DNA of 64,000 nucleotides from Adhaeribacter arboris (lineage in GTDB: Bacteria; Bacteroidota; Bacteroidia; Cytophagales; Hymenobacteraceae): positions 434,001 to 498,000 of the forward strand of contig NZ_PYFT01000001.1 of assembly GCF_003023845.1 (NCBI RefSeq). The letters run 5' to 3'. Below are positions 17,535-26,942 of this stretch, piece after piece (the stretch's first letter is position 1; every line of letters begins with the position of its first letter). The translations under genes and the position numbers were made by a program. A model generated the notes under the pieces. That model worked only from the letters and a program-made list of their open reading frames with translations, made no database searches and was not told the origin of the DNA.

Positions 17535-18890
17535 GTGAAAAAACTCATTTACCTAACCGGCCTGTTGCTAGTATTCTTTCAGCCGGGATTTTCGCAACCG
17601 CAACCAGCGGCCGGTTCGAAGCTTTCGTTACCGGCAGCTTTAAAGTTCGCCCTTGCGAATAACGAAACTATTAAGAAAGCCCAACTTGATGAAAAAGGTG
17701 CGGAATATAAGATTAAGGAAACCAAGGGTTCGGGCCTACCGCAAATAAACGGTACCGGAACCGTAACTACTTACCCTGCTTTAGCTACCCAATTATTACC
17801 CGGCGAGTTAGCCGGTCAGCCGGGTACCCTTATTCCGGTGCAATTTGGTACCAAGTATAATACCAGCGGTGGTATTCAATTGCAGCAGTTATTATTTCGC
17901 AAATCTTTCTTCATTGGCCTGGAAGCAGCTCATACCACTCAGGATTTGTACTCTTTGCGCACGCAAATGAGCGAAGAAGAGGTGATTTACAATGTGAGCT
18001 CAGCGTATTTGCAATTGCTGCAAACCAAAGAACAGTTTGCCACCATCAATGCCAACTTTAAACGCCTGGAACAACTGGAAAAAATATTAAAGCTCCAGTA
18101 CCAGAACGATGTAGCTACCAAAGTGCAGTTAAACCGGGTAACCGTTAACAAAACCAACCTGGAAAATAGTCGACAAACCTTAAATGCCGCTTACGATCAG
18201 CAACTGAATGCTCTAAAGTTTTTTATGGGTATGCCGATGGATCAGAATATAGAAGTGGATGACGCGGCAGTGGTGTTAGATATTCCTTTAACAGCCCAAG
18301 ATGATGCCCGTGCTATTCTGGCTGAGAAAGTAAATTTTAAATTGCTGAACACGCAAAAAGACTTGTATAAATTAAACGTGAGAAATATTAGCTCGGGTTA
18401 TACACCGTCCTTATCCGCGGTGGGTAACTACAGCTATAATGCGCAGCGTAACCAATTTAACTTTTTCGATGGCAGCCAACCTTGGTTTAAAGCGGTATCC
18501 ATTGGGGTACAATTAAACGTGCCGATCTTCGACGGCTTTCAGCGGAAAAATCAGATTCGCCAGGCGCAAATTGAAGTGGATAAAGTGGAGCAGGATATCA
18601 GCCAGTTAACCCGCAACACGCAAATGGCCCTGGAAAATGCCCGGACTCAGATCCAAACCAGCTTGTCTTCTATTCAGGCGCAGGAGCGAAACGTGAATTT
18701 GGCGCAGGAAGTGTACCGCAATACCAACGATTTATATAAAGAAGGCTTGGCGCCGCTTACCGACGTACTGGATACTGAAGTAAACCTGCGGGAAGCGCAG
18801 ACCAACCTAAACAACGAACGGTTGAAATATCAACTGGCCCAATTAACTTATTTACAAGCCAAAGGCGAATTAAAAACTTTATTAAAATAG
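17535..18890 (+). CDS. TolC-family outer-membrane efflux protein
   Basis: 451 residues starting at GTG 17535, immediately before the signal peptide (KKLIYLTGLLLVFFQPGFS). Two OEP repeats are visible (~30-230 and ~240-450), rich in heptad-like helices with Gln/Asn/Leu, as in TolC coiled coils. It forms the outer-membrane channel of the tripartite pump encoded with the two following genes. A 14-base gap to the next gene indicates one operon. Confidence 0.9.
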   Translation: MKKLIYLTGLLLVFFQPGFSQPQPAAGSKLSLPAALKFALANNETIKKAQLDEKGAEYKIKETKGSGLPQINGTGTVTTYPALATQLLPGELAGQPGTLIPVQFGTKYNTSGGIQLQQLLFRKSFFIGLEAAHTTQDLYSLRTQMSEEEVIYNVSSAYLQLLQTKEQFATINANFKRLEQLEKILKLQYQNDVATKVQLNRVTVNKTNLENSRQTLNAAYDQQLNALKFFMGMPMDQNIEVDDAAVVLDIPLTAQDDARAILAEKVNFKLLNTQKDLYKLNVRNISSGYTPSLSAVGNYSYNAQRNQFNFFDGSQPWFKAVSIGVQLNVPIFDGFQRKNQIRQAQIEVDKVEQDISQLTRNTQMALENARTQIQTSLSSIQAQERNVNLAQEVYRNTNDLYKEGLAPLTDVLDTEVNLREAQTNLNNERLKYQLAQLTYLQAKGELKTLLK

Positions 18891-18904
18891 AATTACAAAA
18901 TAAA

Positions 18905-19957
18905 ATGAAAAAACTGATTTATATTCTGGTGGCGCTGGTACTCGTAGGAGCGGTAGCGTTTAAATTAATCAAGAATAAAAAAGAAATGGCTAGCGAAGCA
19001 GCGGTAGCCGAAATTAAAAGTGAAGCCATTTCGGTGCAGGTAACCGAACCGAAAGTTGGGAAAATAGATAAATCTTTTACCGCTCAGGGTAATTTCCGGC
19101 CGGTACAAACTCTTTCTTTACTATCCGAAACTACCGGGCAAATTCAGCAGGTACTAAAGCGCAAAGGCGACCGGGTACGTCAGGGGGAATTATTGGTGCA
19201 GGTAGAAGCCAATACGGCCAAAGCGGATTTAGCAACTATTGAAGCCAATTACGTGAAAGCCAAAAGAGACTTAGGCCGTTTCGAAAACTTAGCCTCCGGC
19301 GAAGCTATTACCAAACGTCAATTAGAAGATGCGCGTTTACAGGTGCAAACTACCCAAGCGCAGCTAATTAACGCCCGGCAAAGAGTGGCCAAAACCCGCA
19401 TTAAGGCTCCTATTTCCGGGGAAATTAACGAAATGTACATTGAAGTAGGTTCTTATTTGAATACGGGAACCAAGCTGTACGACATCGTGAATGTAGACCG
19501 CTTAAAACTGAACGTGAAAGTAGACGAATCCCAGGTATTATTAATTCAGAAAGGCGCGAAAGTACAGGTAAAAGCCGATGTAAATGCGGGCCAAACTTTC
19601 CCGGGGGTAGTGACGGCCATTGCGGCTCAAGCCGATAATTCGTTGAAGTACGACGTGGAAATTGAAGTGAAAAATACCAATGCCAATAGCTTACGGGCTG
19701 GTATGTACGGCACGGCCGCTTTCGAAATTGCGGATACCCGCAACGCTTTATTAATTCCGCGTGAAGCCATTGTGGGCAGCCTTCAGGACCCGGCGGTTTA
19801 CGTGGTAGAAAATAATGTTGCCCACTTGCGCAAAGTGAAAACCGGTACCGTTACGCAGGACCAGGTAGAAATTGCGCAAGGCCTGAAAGCAGGGGAGAAG
19901 GTAGTACAAAGCGGCCAGATTAACCTGCGCGAAGGATTAAAAGTGAGTGTTCTTTAA
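18905..19957 (+). CDS. RND efflux periplasmic adaptor (membrane fusion protein)
   Basis: 350 residues. One N-terminal membrane helix (~4-22) anchors it. A lipoyl-like hairpin (GQIQQVLKRKGDRVRQGELLVQV, ~80), a helical hairpin (~100-165), a beta-barrel (~210-275) and a membrane-proximal domain follow in HlyD/AcrA order. It links the RND pump to the TolC-like channel. Confidence 0.9.
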   Translation: MKKLIYILVALVLVGAVAFKLIKNKKEMASEAAVAEIKSEAISVQVTEPKVGKIDKSFTAQGNFRPVQTLSLLSETTGQIQQVLKRKGDRVRQGELLVQVEANTAKADLATIEANYVKAKRDLGRFENLASGEAITKRQLEDARLQVQTTQAQLINARQRVAKTRIKAPISGEINEMYIEVGSYLNTGTKLYDIVNVDRLKLNVKVDESQVLLIQKGAKVQVKADVNAGQTFPGVVTAIAAQADNSLKYDVEIEVKNTNANSLRAGMYGTAAFEIADTRNALLIPREAIVGSLQDPAVYVVENNVAHLRKVKTGTVTQDQVEIAQGLKAGEKVVQSGQINLREGLKVSVL

Positions 19958-19994
19958 TTGGGGAATTGCCCGAAAACGTAAGAAATAAAACAAA

Positions 19995-22900
19995 ATGAAT
20001 ATAACGAAATTATCTATCCAGCGGTCGACCATTGTGGTAGTGGTTTTCACCGTGTTAACCTTGCTGGGGATTGGGGCTTACAAATCGTTGAATTACGAGT
20101 TGTTGCCTAAGTTCAGTCCGCCGGTACTTACCATTACCACCCTTTATCCAGGCGCTTCTCCATCCGAAGTAGAAAACTCGGTAACCAAGGAAATTGAAGA
20201 TGCGATTTCTTCCCTGGAGAACGTAGACAATATTAAAAGTACCTCGCAGGAAAGCTTCTCGATTATTGTTATTAATTTAAAACAAGGTACCAACGTAGAC
20301 TTAAGTTTGCAGGATGCGCAACGGAAAGTAAATGCTATTTTGGCCCGTTTACCCGAAGATGCCGATGCTCCAGCTTTAGGTAAGTTCGACTTCGATGATT
20401 TACCGATTATTAAGATGGGCGCTACGGCCAATATGCCGGCTACCGAATTCTTCGACTTGATCCAAAACCAAATCAAGCCGCAATTATCCCGAGCCCAAGG
20501 GGTGGCGCAAATTAAAGTTTTAGGTGGTCAGGAACGCGAAATTAAAATCAACCTGGATGCCAATAAACTGGAAGCCTACGGCATTTCTCCGCTGCAAGTA
20601 ATGCAAACGGTACGTAGCTCTAACCTGGACTTCCCCACTGGTGAAATTAAAGATGCCAACGGCCAAACCCAGATTCGTTTGGCTGGTAAATTCTCCTCTT
20701 TAAGCCAACTGCAGAATTTAGTGATTCGGCAGGATAACCGCGGCATGGTGCGCTTAAGCGACTTAGCCGAAGTACAGGATTCGCAAAAAGATGTGGACGT
20801 ATTGAACCGGATTAATTCCAAACCATCCGTGGGTATTACCATTCAGAAACAATCGGATGCTAATGCTGTGGAGGTAAGTGAGCAAACACGGGCTACTTTA
20901 ATCCAATTAGAGAAAACCTACGCCAACGTTGGTCTTAAATTTAACATTGCCAACGATAGCTCGCAGTTTACCTTGGAAGCGGCCGATTCGGTAATGCACG
21001 ACTTGTTTCTGGCGGTTATTCTGGTGGCCGTGGTCATGTTGCTGTTCCTGCATAGCTTACGGAACGCGATTATTGTAATGATTTCTATTCCGGCTTCTTT
21101 GGTGGCTACTTTTATTGCGATATACCTGTTCGGCTTCTCGCTTAATTTAATGTCCTTAATGGCGATTTCGCTGGTAGTAGGTATTCTGGTGGATGACGCC
21201 ATTGTGGTTATTGAGAATATTTACCGGCACATGGAAATGGGTAAAAAACCAGCCCAGGCGGCGTACGATGGTATTCGGGAAATTAGCGCTACGGTAACTT
21301 CTATTACTCTGGTAATTGTGGTGGTATTTGTGCCGCTGGCTCTTTCTTCTGGTTTGGTGTCCGACATTCTGCGGCAGTTTGCGGTGGTAGTGGCCGTAGC
21401 TACTTTAATCAGTTTGTTCGTCGCCTTTACTTTAATTCCGTTGTTAGCCAGCCGGTTCTCTAAATTAGAGCACGTATCTAACAAAAACTTGTTTGGTCGG
21501 TTTATTCTGGCTTTTGAGCGTTTCCTGGACCGGGTTATCGAGGTGTTTACCAGTACCCTGAAGTGGGCTTTTAACCACAAAATAGTGGTGTTAGCTTTAA
21601 CCGTAATAGCCTTTATAGGTTCCGTAATGCTTATTCCGGGTGGATTTATCGGTAGCGAATTTATTGGTGCCGGTGACCGGGGTGAAGTTAATTTTCAGTT
21701 AGAATTACCGAAGAATGCCACCGTCGAACAAACCAATGCGGCCACCTCTAAAGTAGAAAATTACCTGCAAAAGTATCCGGAAATTACCCGGGTGTTTACG
21801 ACCGTAGGAGCTACTTCTTCGTCGCAGCAAGGCCAAAGCACCCCTTACGAATCGGAAGTGTTCGTGGCATTAGTGCCCGTAGAAAAACGTAACTTCAGCA
21901 CCGAGAAATTTAGCCGGGTGGTAAAAGCCGAGGTGGAAAGCTTCATTCCGGGAGTAAAAGTAACGCCGGTTCCGGTAGGTTTAGTGGGTAGCTCCCAGGC
22001 TCCCATCCAAATTGTATTATCTGGTCCGAACCTGGATACATTATTGAATTTCTCGCAACGCGTCATGACCGAGGTAGTAAAAGTGCCTGGTACATCCGAC
22101 GTGGAGACTTCGGTGGAAGGGGGTAATCCGGAAATTGAAGTAGTGGTAGACCGGGATAAAATGGCGAGTCTGGGATTAACCCTGGAAAGCGTAGGCGCCG
22201 GTATGCAAGTAGCATTTAGCGGTAACACCGATGCCGAATACCGCGAAGGTACCAACAACTACGACATCAACATTCGTCTGGATGAGTTCGACCGCCGCAA
22301 CGTTACGGATATTGCTAATCTGGCTTTCGTAAATAACGCCGGACAAACCATTCGTTTAGGTCAGTTTGCCGCTATTAAGCAATCTTCTGGCCCATCCAAA
22401 CTGGAACGTACCAACCGAGTAACTTCCGTTAACGTTAACTCGCAGGTAGTGGGTCGCCCGTCTGGTTCGGTGGGGGCGGAAATTCAGCAAAAATTGGCGG
22501 CTCTTCCTATGCCGAAAGGCGTAAGTATTGCTTACGAAGGTAACCTGAAAAATCAATCCGAAGGTTTTGGTACTTTAGGAGTTGCTTTATTGGCTTCCAT
22601 TATCTTCATGTATTTGATTATGGTGGGCTTGTACGACAGTTACGTGTATCCGTTTGTGGTATTGTTCTCTATTCCGTTAGCGATTATCGGAGCTTTACTG
22701 GCCTTGGCCTTGGCTTCAGAAACCCTGAGTATCTTCTCTATTTTGGGTATTATTATGATGATTGGTCTGGTAGCGAAGAACGCGATTATGGTGGTGGACT
22801 TTACGAATAAGCTGAAAGCGGAAGGAACACCGGTGAAGCTTGCCTTATTAGAAGCCGTGCGGATTCGTTTCCGGCCGATTCTGATGACTACCCTGGCGAT

Positions 22901-23162
22901 GGTGATTGGTATGTTACCGATTGCCTTAGCCGGTGGAGCCGTAGCGGCTTCTAAAAACGGTTTAGCTTGGGCCTTGATTGGTGGCTTGAGCAGTTCGATG
23001 TTCTTAACCCTGATTGTGGTACCGATTATTTACTACATCTTCGACCGGATTTTAGCGAAGTTTGGTTTAGATAAAACCACGAAGATTGAGTTGGAAGATA
23101 AAACCCAGGAAGAGCTGGAACAAGAAACCGCTCTAATGGAAGAAAAGTTAATTCACGCTTAA
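19995..23162 (+). CDS. RND multidrug efflux pump (AcrB/HAE1 family)
   Basis: 1055 residues, the usual length. TM1 begins at ~12, two periplasmic loops are at ~35-335 and ~560-865, and twelve membrane helices are expected. GILVDDAIVVIENIYRH (~395) carries the Asp pair of the proton relay in TM4, and GLVAKNAIMVVDF (~927) the TM10 Lys. The HAE1 type exports hydrophobic compounds; the substrate is unknown. It is the last gene of the MarR-controlled operon, 38 bases after the adaptor. Confidence 0.92.
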   Translation: MNITKLSIQRSTIVVVVFTVLTLLGIGAYKSLNYELLPKFSPPVLTITTLYPGASPSEVENSVTKEIEDAISSLENVDNIKSTSQESFSIIVINLKQGTNVDLSLQDAQRKVNAILARLPEDADAPALGKFDFDDLPIIKMGATANMPATEFFDLIQNQIKPQLSRAQGVAQIKVLGGQEREIKINLDANKLEAYGISPLQVMQTVRSSNLDFPTGEIKDANGQTQIRLAGKFSSLSQLQNLVIRQDNRGMVRLSDLAEVQDSQKDVDVLNRINSKPSVGITIQKQSDANAVEVSEQTRATLIQLEKTYANVGLKFNIANDSSQFTLEAADSVMHDLFLAVILVAVVMLLFLHSLRNAIIVMISIPASLVATFIAIYLFGFSLNLMSLMAISLVVGILVDDAIVVIENIYRHMEMGKKPAQAAYDGIREISATVTSITLVIVVVFVPLALSSGLVSDILRQFAVVVAVATLISLFVAFTLIPLLASRFSKLEHVSNKNLFGRFILAFERFLDRVIEVFTSTLKWAFNHKIVVLALTVIAFIGSVMLIPGGFIGSEFIGAGDRGEVNFQLELPKNATVEQTNAATSKVENYLQKYPEITRVFTTVGATSSSQQGQSTPYESEVFVALVPVEKRNFSTEKFSRVVKAEVESFIPGVKVTPVPVGLVGSSQAPIQIVLSGPNLDTLLNFSQRVMTEVVKVPGTSDVETSVEGGNPEIEVVVDRDKMASLGLTLESVGAGMQVAFSGNTDAEYREGTNNYDINIRLDEFDRRNVTDIANLAFVNNAGQTIRLGQFAAIKQSSGPSKLERTNRVTSVNVNSQVVGRPSGSVGAEIQQKLAALPMPKGVSIAYEGNLKNQSEGFGTLGVALLASIIFMYLIMVGLYDSYVYPFVVLFSIPLAIIGALLALALASETLSIFSILGIIMMIGLVAKNAIMVVDFTNKLKAEGTPVKLALLEAVRIRFRPILMTTLAMVIGMLPIALAGGAVAASKNGLAWALIGGLSSSMFLTLIVVPIIYYIFDRILAKFGLDKTTKIELEDKTQEELEQETALMEEKLIHA

Positions 23163-23181
23163 TTTAACATAATTAAGGTTA

Positions 23182-23232
23182 ACGCCTACTTAGCCGTGCT
23201 GTTTTAAAGTACGGTTTAGTAGGCGTAATCTT
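23182..23232 (+). terminator. Hairpin terminator after RND pump
   Basis: ACGCCTACT (23182-23190) pairs with AGTAGGCGT (23218-23226), with inner GCCGT/ACGGT pairing, followed by AATCTTTT. It separates the pump from the TetR gene. Confidence 0.7.
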
Positions 23233-23283
23233 TTGATAGATTTTTGAGTAAGAGAAAACAAGAATTTAAATTTTAAGCAGGCA

Positions 23284-23868
23284 TTGAGAGAAAGAATTTT
23301 GACCCGGACCTTAGAGCTTTTTGTTTTCCGTGGGATTAAAAGCACCTCTATGGACGATATTGCGCAAGACTTAGGTATTTCTAAAAAAACCTTATACAAA
23401 TGGTTCGAAAACAAGGATCATTTGATGGAAGAAATGCTGAAAACCTGCTTATGCTGGCCTCTGGATGCAGAGGTGGAAACAGGGGAAAACGCAGTGGAAG
23501 AATTTTGTAATACCTTACATAATCTTATTCAAAAGTTTATCGCCATACACGCTTCTTTCTTTAACGATCTTCGGAAATACTACCCAAGCGCCCACAACCT
23601 GTGGCAGAGTTATAAAGAAGGAACTATTATTCAACGATTTAGAGCTAATTTTAATCGCGGAATTAAAACCGGACTATATCGTCGGGAACTAGATCCGGAA
23701 GTTTTAACGCAACTGTATATAAGTCAGATAGAAGGTATTTTTTATTCCGACACTTTTCAACCGGAACAATTTAAACGCTTAGAAATTTACCGGTTAAACG
23801 TAAAACTCTTCGCTTCCGGCATTGTGTCCCCCGCCGGCCAGAAATTTTTGCCCGAGCTTACCCCATAA
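23284..23868 (+). CDS. TetR-family regulator
   Basis: 194 residues from TTG 23284. No ATG is in frame between the upstream TGA and the DNA-binding domain. The N-terminal helix-turn-helix is typical (TRTLELFVFRGIKSTSMDDI, then ISKKTLYKWFENKDHLMEE). The C-terminal ligand domain is ~65-190. It lies 121 bases after the RND pump on the same strand but behind a hairpin, so it may be a second regulator of efflux or an independent unit. Confidence 0.85.
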   Translation: MRERILTRTLELFVFRGIKSTSMDDIAQDLGISKKTLYKWFENKDHLMEEMLKTCLCWPLDAEVETGENAVEEFCNTLHNLIQKFIAIHASFFNDLRKYYPSAHNLWQSYKEGTIIQRFRANFNRGIKTGLYRRELDPEVLTQLYISQIEGIFYSDTFQPEQFKRLEIYRLNVKLFASGIVSPAGQKFLPELTP

Positions 23869-23911
23869 GCGGAAACCGTTAGGTAATAATCTAGATATTT
23901 ATAAGATATCT

Positions 23912-24733
23912 TTACTGCCTATTCCCCACCGAAATCCCAAAAGTAAACCGGGTGTCATTCCGTTTACGGGTCGCTTCCACCACACTTTCGTACGAATTTT
24001 CGAAACTGCCTCGCATGCTTACCCAGCGGTTTATGGGCAATTCTAAAGAAATTAAAGTATTCCAGCGTACATTCGAAAGCTTGTTTATGGCTGGTTGGTA
24101 AAAAGTAATGTGCGTCAGTCGCATTCTATCGTTCAAAAAAGAATGTTTGCCTTTTAAACGGGTTGAATTTCGGACGATGGTAGTGGTGGGGCGTTCCTCA
24201 AAATTGGTGGATTCGTAAATAACAGCATCGGTGAGAGAAACAGTATGGCGATCGTTTTGGAATAACCGGAAACCAACTCCCGCTCCGGCCAATTTACGCC
24301 AGTCTATTCCCCGCAAATTGCTTCTTTCAATCGTACCTAGGCCAAACACGTATACTTTTCGTTTTTTAAACACATCGATAAATAAATCCACGTACGTGTC
24401 GCGTTCCGCTAAAATCCGGTTTTGTTTGCCGTACGTAAACCGCGGATTAGTAGAAATATTTATGGCTGGCCCCAGAAGAATAATCTCCGCCCGAAGCACC
24501 AATAAACTGCGGTTCACGTTACCCCGCGAAAAATTACCATCGCCAATAAAGCGATAACTTAAACTATCTAAAATGGCGGCTTTAGGTTTCGGTACACGGT
24601 TAATAGAATCGGCTTGGATAGAATCTTGTATGGTGGGTGTCGTAATTGGTGGCTGCGCATACCCTTGGCTGGTGAAAAAACAACAACTAAAAACCAATAA
24701 AGTGTAACTAAAACGAGAAGAGATACTGTTCAT
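23912..24733 (-). CDS. DUF481-type outer-membrane protein
   Basis: 273 residues with a signal peptide ending at GYAQ (~26). The rest shows repeated beta-strands with the SFLNDRMRLTHITFYQP and LPINRWVSMRGSFENSYES pattern of DUF481 (YdiY-like) barrels. It ends in FTFGISVGNRQ. Function unknown; probably an outer-membrane beta-barrel. Convergent with the TetR gene. Confidence 0.75.
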   Translation of the reverse strand: MNSISSRFSYTLLVFSCCFFTSQGYAQPPITTPTIQDSIQADSINRVPKPKAAILDSLSYRFIGDGNFSRGNVNRSLLVLRAEIILLGPAINISTNPRFTYGKQNRILAERDTYVDLFIDVFKKRKVYVFGLGTIERSNLRGIDWRKLAGAGVGFRLFQNDRHTVSLTDAVIYESTNFEERPTTTIVRNSTRLKGKHSFLNDRMRLTHITFYQPAINKLSNVRWNTLISLELPINRWVSMRGSFENSYESVVEATRKRNDTRFTFGISVGNRQ

Positions 24734-25081
24734 AGAGCCAAATTAAAGCAAAAGCTTGGTTTTGTAAAATGGCTTTCCGGAGGAAATTAATTAAAAAGAA
24801 AAATTACGATAAAAATGCCGGAGTTTATAGGCTACCACTTACGTTGTAATTCTTTGTAAGGGCTAAACGGGTAGAACCTAATTCTACCTTTTTTAAAAGT
24901 GAAACCTACTTTCAGAAATAGGCTTTATAAGAAAGAAAACCTGAACAAGGTGAGCGCAAGAGAACTTACCATTATTCCGGATATTAGGAGCAATACGACG
25001 GATGTCTCCCTCGCAAAACTACGCCTGCGAGGAAAATAAAAAAGCTTTATTCAGGTAAAATCTTTTTTACTAGCCGGCTAT
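24734..25081. other. Intergenic, short hairpin only
   Basis: No gene seen. CCTCGCA-N10-TGCGAGG near 25009-25033 is a small perfect hairpin; it lacks a T run on the minus strand. Confidence 0.5.
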
Positions 25082-25342
25082 TTAAATAGCAATGGCTTTT
25101 AAATAGTTTAAGCCTTTTTGGGTAATTACGTATTTTTCGTAACGGGAACTTCGTTTTTCTATTAAATTGGTTCTAATAAAACGGTGTACCAGTAACTCGC
25201 GAATAAACTTACTGTAATTAGCCGTAGTAGAGGCCACCTGAATATAATCCAGAATTTCTGTCCGACTTTGGGCTTGTAAGCAAAATTCTAAAATTTCTTT
25301 CTTTACATCTTCTAAGGATAAAACTGCTTGGGTTTCAGACAT
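25082..25342 (-). CDS. Small winged-helix DNA-binding protein
   Basis: 86 residues consisting almost only of a winged helix: SRTEILDYIQVASTTANYSKF as helix-turn-helix, then RTNLIEKRSSRYEKYVIT as the wing. It resembles the wHTH tails found in Fic and RecG-like proteins, but is free-standing. Probably a small transcription regulator. No clear target. Confidence 0.6.
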   Translation of the reverse strand: MSETQAVLSLEDVKKEILEFCLQAQSRTEILDYIQVASTTANYSKFIRELLVHRFIRTNLIEKRSSRYEKYVITQKGLNYLKAIAI

Positions 25343-25598
25343 AATACTTTTTTTGAAATACAGATTTGATTTTCGATGGAAAATAATTCTTAAATTCTAC
25401 TTACGGTAAAGCAACTAGTGCGGTCGAACTTACTGGTAGTAGTAACTAAATTTTAAATATTTAAACCGTAAATATTTATTTAAGGCATCTTGGCTGGCAT
25501 AAAATACAGGCTAATCAGGCCGCCGCAACAGTTAAAAATAATCCGACGAATACGAACGGATTACATTTTCCTTTATTCCCTAAAACCGGGAAAGAACC

Positions 25599-26141
25599 TT
25601 ATAGTCCTATACCAAGACCTACATCTTTGGTTTGAAGTTGATCTAACTGGTCTTTTAATTCCAAAATTTTGGCTTGTAAAAGCGTAGTATATGTTTCAAC
25701 ATTCTTATTTTCTTTATTCATTAAGCCGTAAATATCCTTAGTTTTCTGCTGGATGTGAACGGAACGGTCTTGGTGTTCCTGCCTGAGCTGGGTAATTCGA
25801 ATCGCTTCCGCTTCTTCTGCTGTACGGGTAATAGCGATTAATTGATTTAGAATAGCCGCGAAAAAAGGAGGGAAGTCCGGTTGTAAACTGCCCGGTTCAC
25901 TTAATTTAGGTAAATTTGAAAGGCGAATAGCGTTCGTTAAAGCACAGTAGGAAGTATAGCTTACTTCGGTGGCAGCCATTACCGCATCTATTTCTTTTAA
26001 TTCGGCCCTAAAATTTACCATTTGGCCTAAATACTCTTCTTTTTTCTTTTTATAGTTATCGGTTAGCGTAATCAGTTCCTTATTTATTTTATCCAACTCG
26101 TATTTAAGTTGCATAGGACTTTTACATAATTCGGCAGGCAT
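25599..26141 (-). CDS. Hypothetical coiled-coil protein
   Basis: 180 residues, no signal peptide or membrane segment. Two long charged helices (~10-55 and ~110-175, Lys/Glu/Gln-rich heptads) flank a Pro/Leu-rich middle. Family not recognised. Its gene lies between two small hypotheticals on the same strand, 43 bases from the one at 26185. Confidence 0.55.
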   Translation of the reverse strand: MPAELCKSPMQLKYELDKINKELITLTDNYKKKKEEYLGQMVNFRAELKEIDAVMAATEVSYTSYCALTNAIRLSNLPKLSEPGSLQPDFPPFFAAILNQLIAITRTAEEAEAIRITQLRQEHQDRSVHIQQKTKDIYGLMNKENKNVETYTTLLQAKILELKDQLDQLQTKDVGLGIGL

Positions 26142-26184
26142 ATAAAAATTACTTTAGAATTTAATTTTATTAGAATCGAGCGCA

Positions 26185-26409
26185 TTAGCGTAATAAGAAA
26201 TTGGTACCGTTGCGGATCCATTTCTCAAAAAAGGAATTGTCTTTAAATTCGCCGGAAAGCAACTCGAAATTAGCATGATCTTTATTGGGCCGGGAGTTGA
26301 TAAAAGTCGGGAGATGTTTTTGGTTATTATCTACCCAATTCAAGCCTTTTTTTAGAGCAACACATAAATACTCACGGGTAGTAGTATCAACTAAATATTT
26401 TCGGTTCAT
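26185..26409 (-). CDS. Hypothetical small protein
   Basis: 74 residues, basic and aromatic-rich (KKGLNWVDNNQKHLPTF, FFEKWIRNGTNFLLR), no signal peptide. Not recognised. It sits between the coiled-coil gene and the cold-shock gene, same strand; a terminator at 26464 separates it from the latter. Confidence 0.5.
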   Translation of the reverse strand: MNRKYLVDTTTREYLCVALKKGLNWVDNNQKHLPTFINSRPNKDHANFELLSGEFKDNSFFEKWIRNGTNFLLR

Positions 26410-26463
26410 GTTAATAAATTTAGGTTAGCGAAGGTACATGGCATTTTTTAATGCCCGGAAAAT

Positions 26464-26490
26464 AAAAAAGCCTTACCAAGCGTAAGGCTT
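26464..26490 (-). terminator. Terminator of cold-shock gene
   Basis: AAGCCTTAC / GTAAGGCTT stem with a five-base loop; on the minus strand it is followed by TTTTTTATTTT. It lies just after the cold-shock stop. Confidence 0.85.
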
Positions 26491-26515
26491 CTCGAGAACA
26501 AGCTATATGAATCAA

Positions 26516-26707
26516 CTAAACGAGTTTCACATTCACGGCGTTTAGTCCTTTTTTTCCTTCTTGCAGGTCAAAAGTTACTTGGTCATTTTCTCGAATATCT
26601 TGCAATAAGCCCGATACGTGGACAAAGTAATCCTGATCTGAATTTGTTTCTTTAATAAAACCGAATCCTTTTTGGTCATTAAAGAATTTTACTACTCCGT
26701 TAGTCAT
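26516..26707 (-). CDS. Cold-shock protein (CspA family)
   Basis: 63 residues forming a single cold-shock domain. RNP1 is KGFGFIKE and RNP2 DYFVHVSGL. These proteins bind single-stranded RNA and DNA and act as RNA chaperones. The ~235-base upstream gap could hold a structured 5' leader, as is usual for csp genes, but I could not identify one. Confidence 0.93.
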   Translation of the reverse strand: MTNGVVKFFNDQKGFGFIKETNSDQDYFVHVSGLLQDIRENDQVTFDLQEGKKGLNAVNVKLV

Positions 26708-26942
26708 CTTATTTTTTTAAATTATATACTTACGACATATTAATAACCTCTTACGTTCATTAATTTCTTTCTATCCTAAATAAATATTTTACCATCCTGT
26801 ATTTTGAGTTAAAAAAATGCGAATCAACCAACTTCTATGTAATTATAAATTTTATTCATTCTGCTGTCAGGTTTCTTGTTTTTCCATTGCTCACTATTTG
26901 AGTAATAAGAAGAGTTAATTTTGCAGAACTAAATTGTCTGGA

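Noticed and set aside
23190-23414. Minus-strand ORF over the TetR start
   Set aside because: Shadow of the TetR helix-turn-helix coding region and the terminator.
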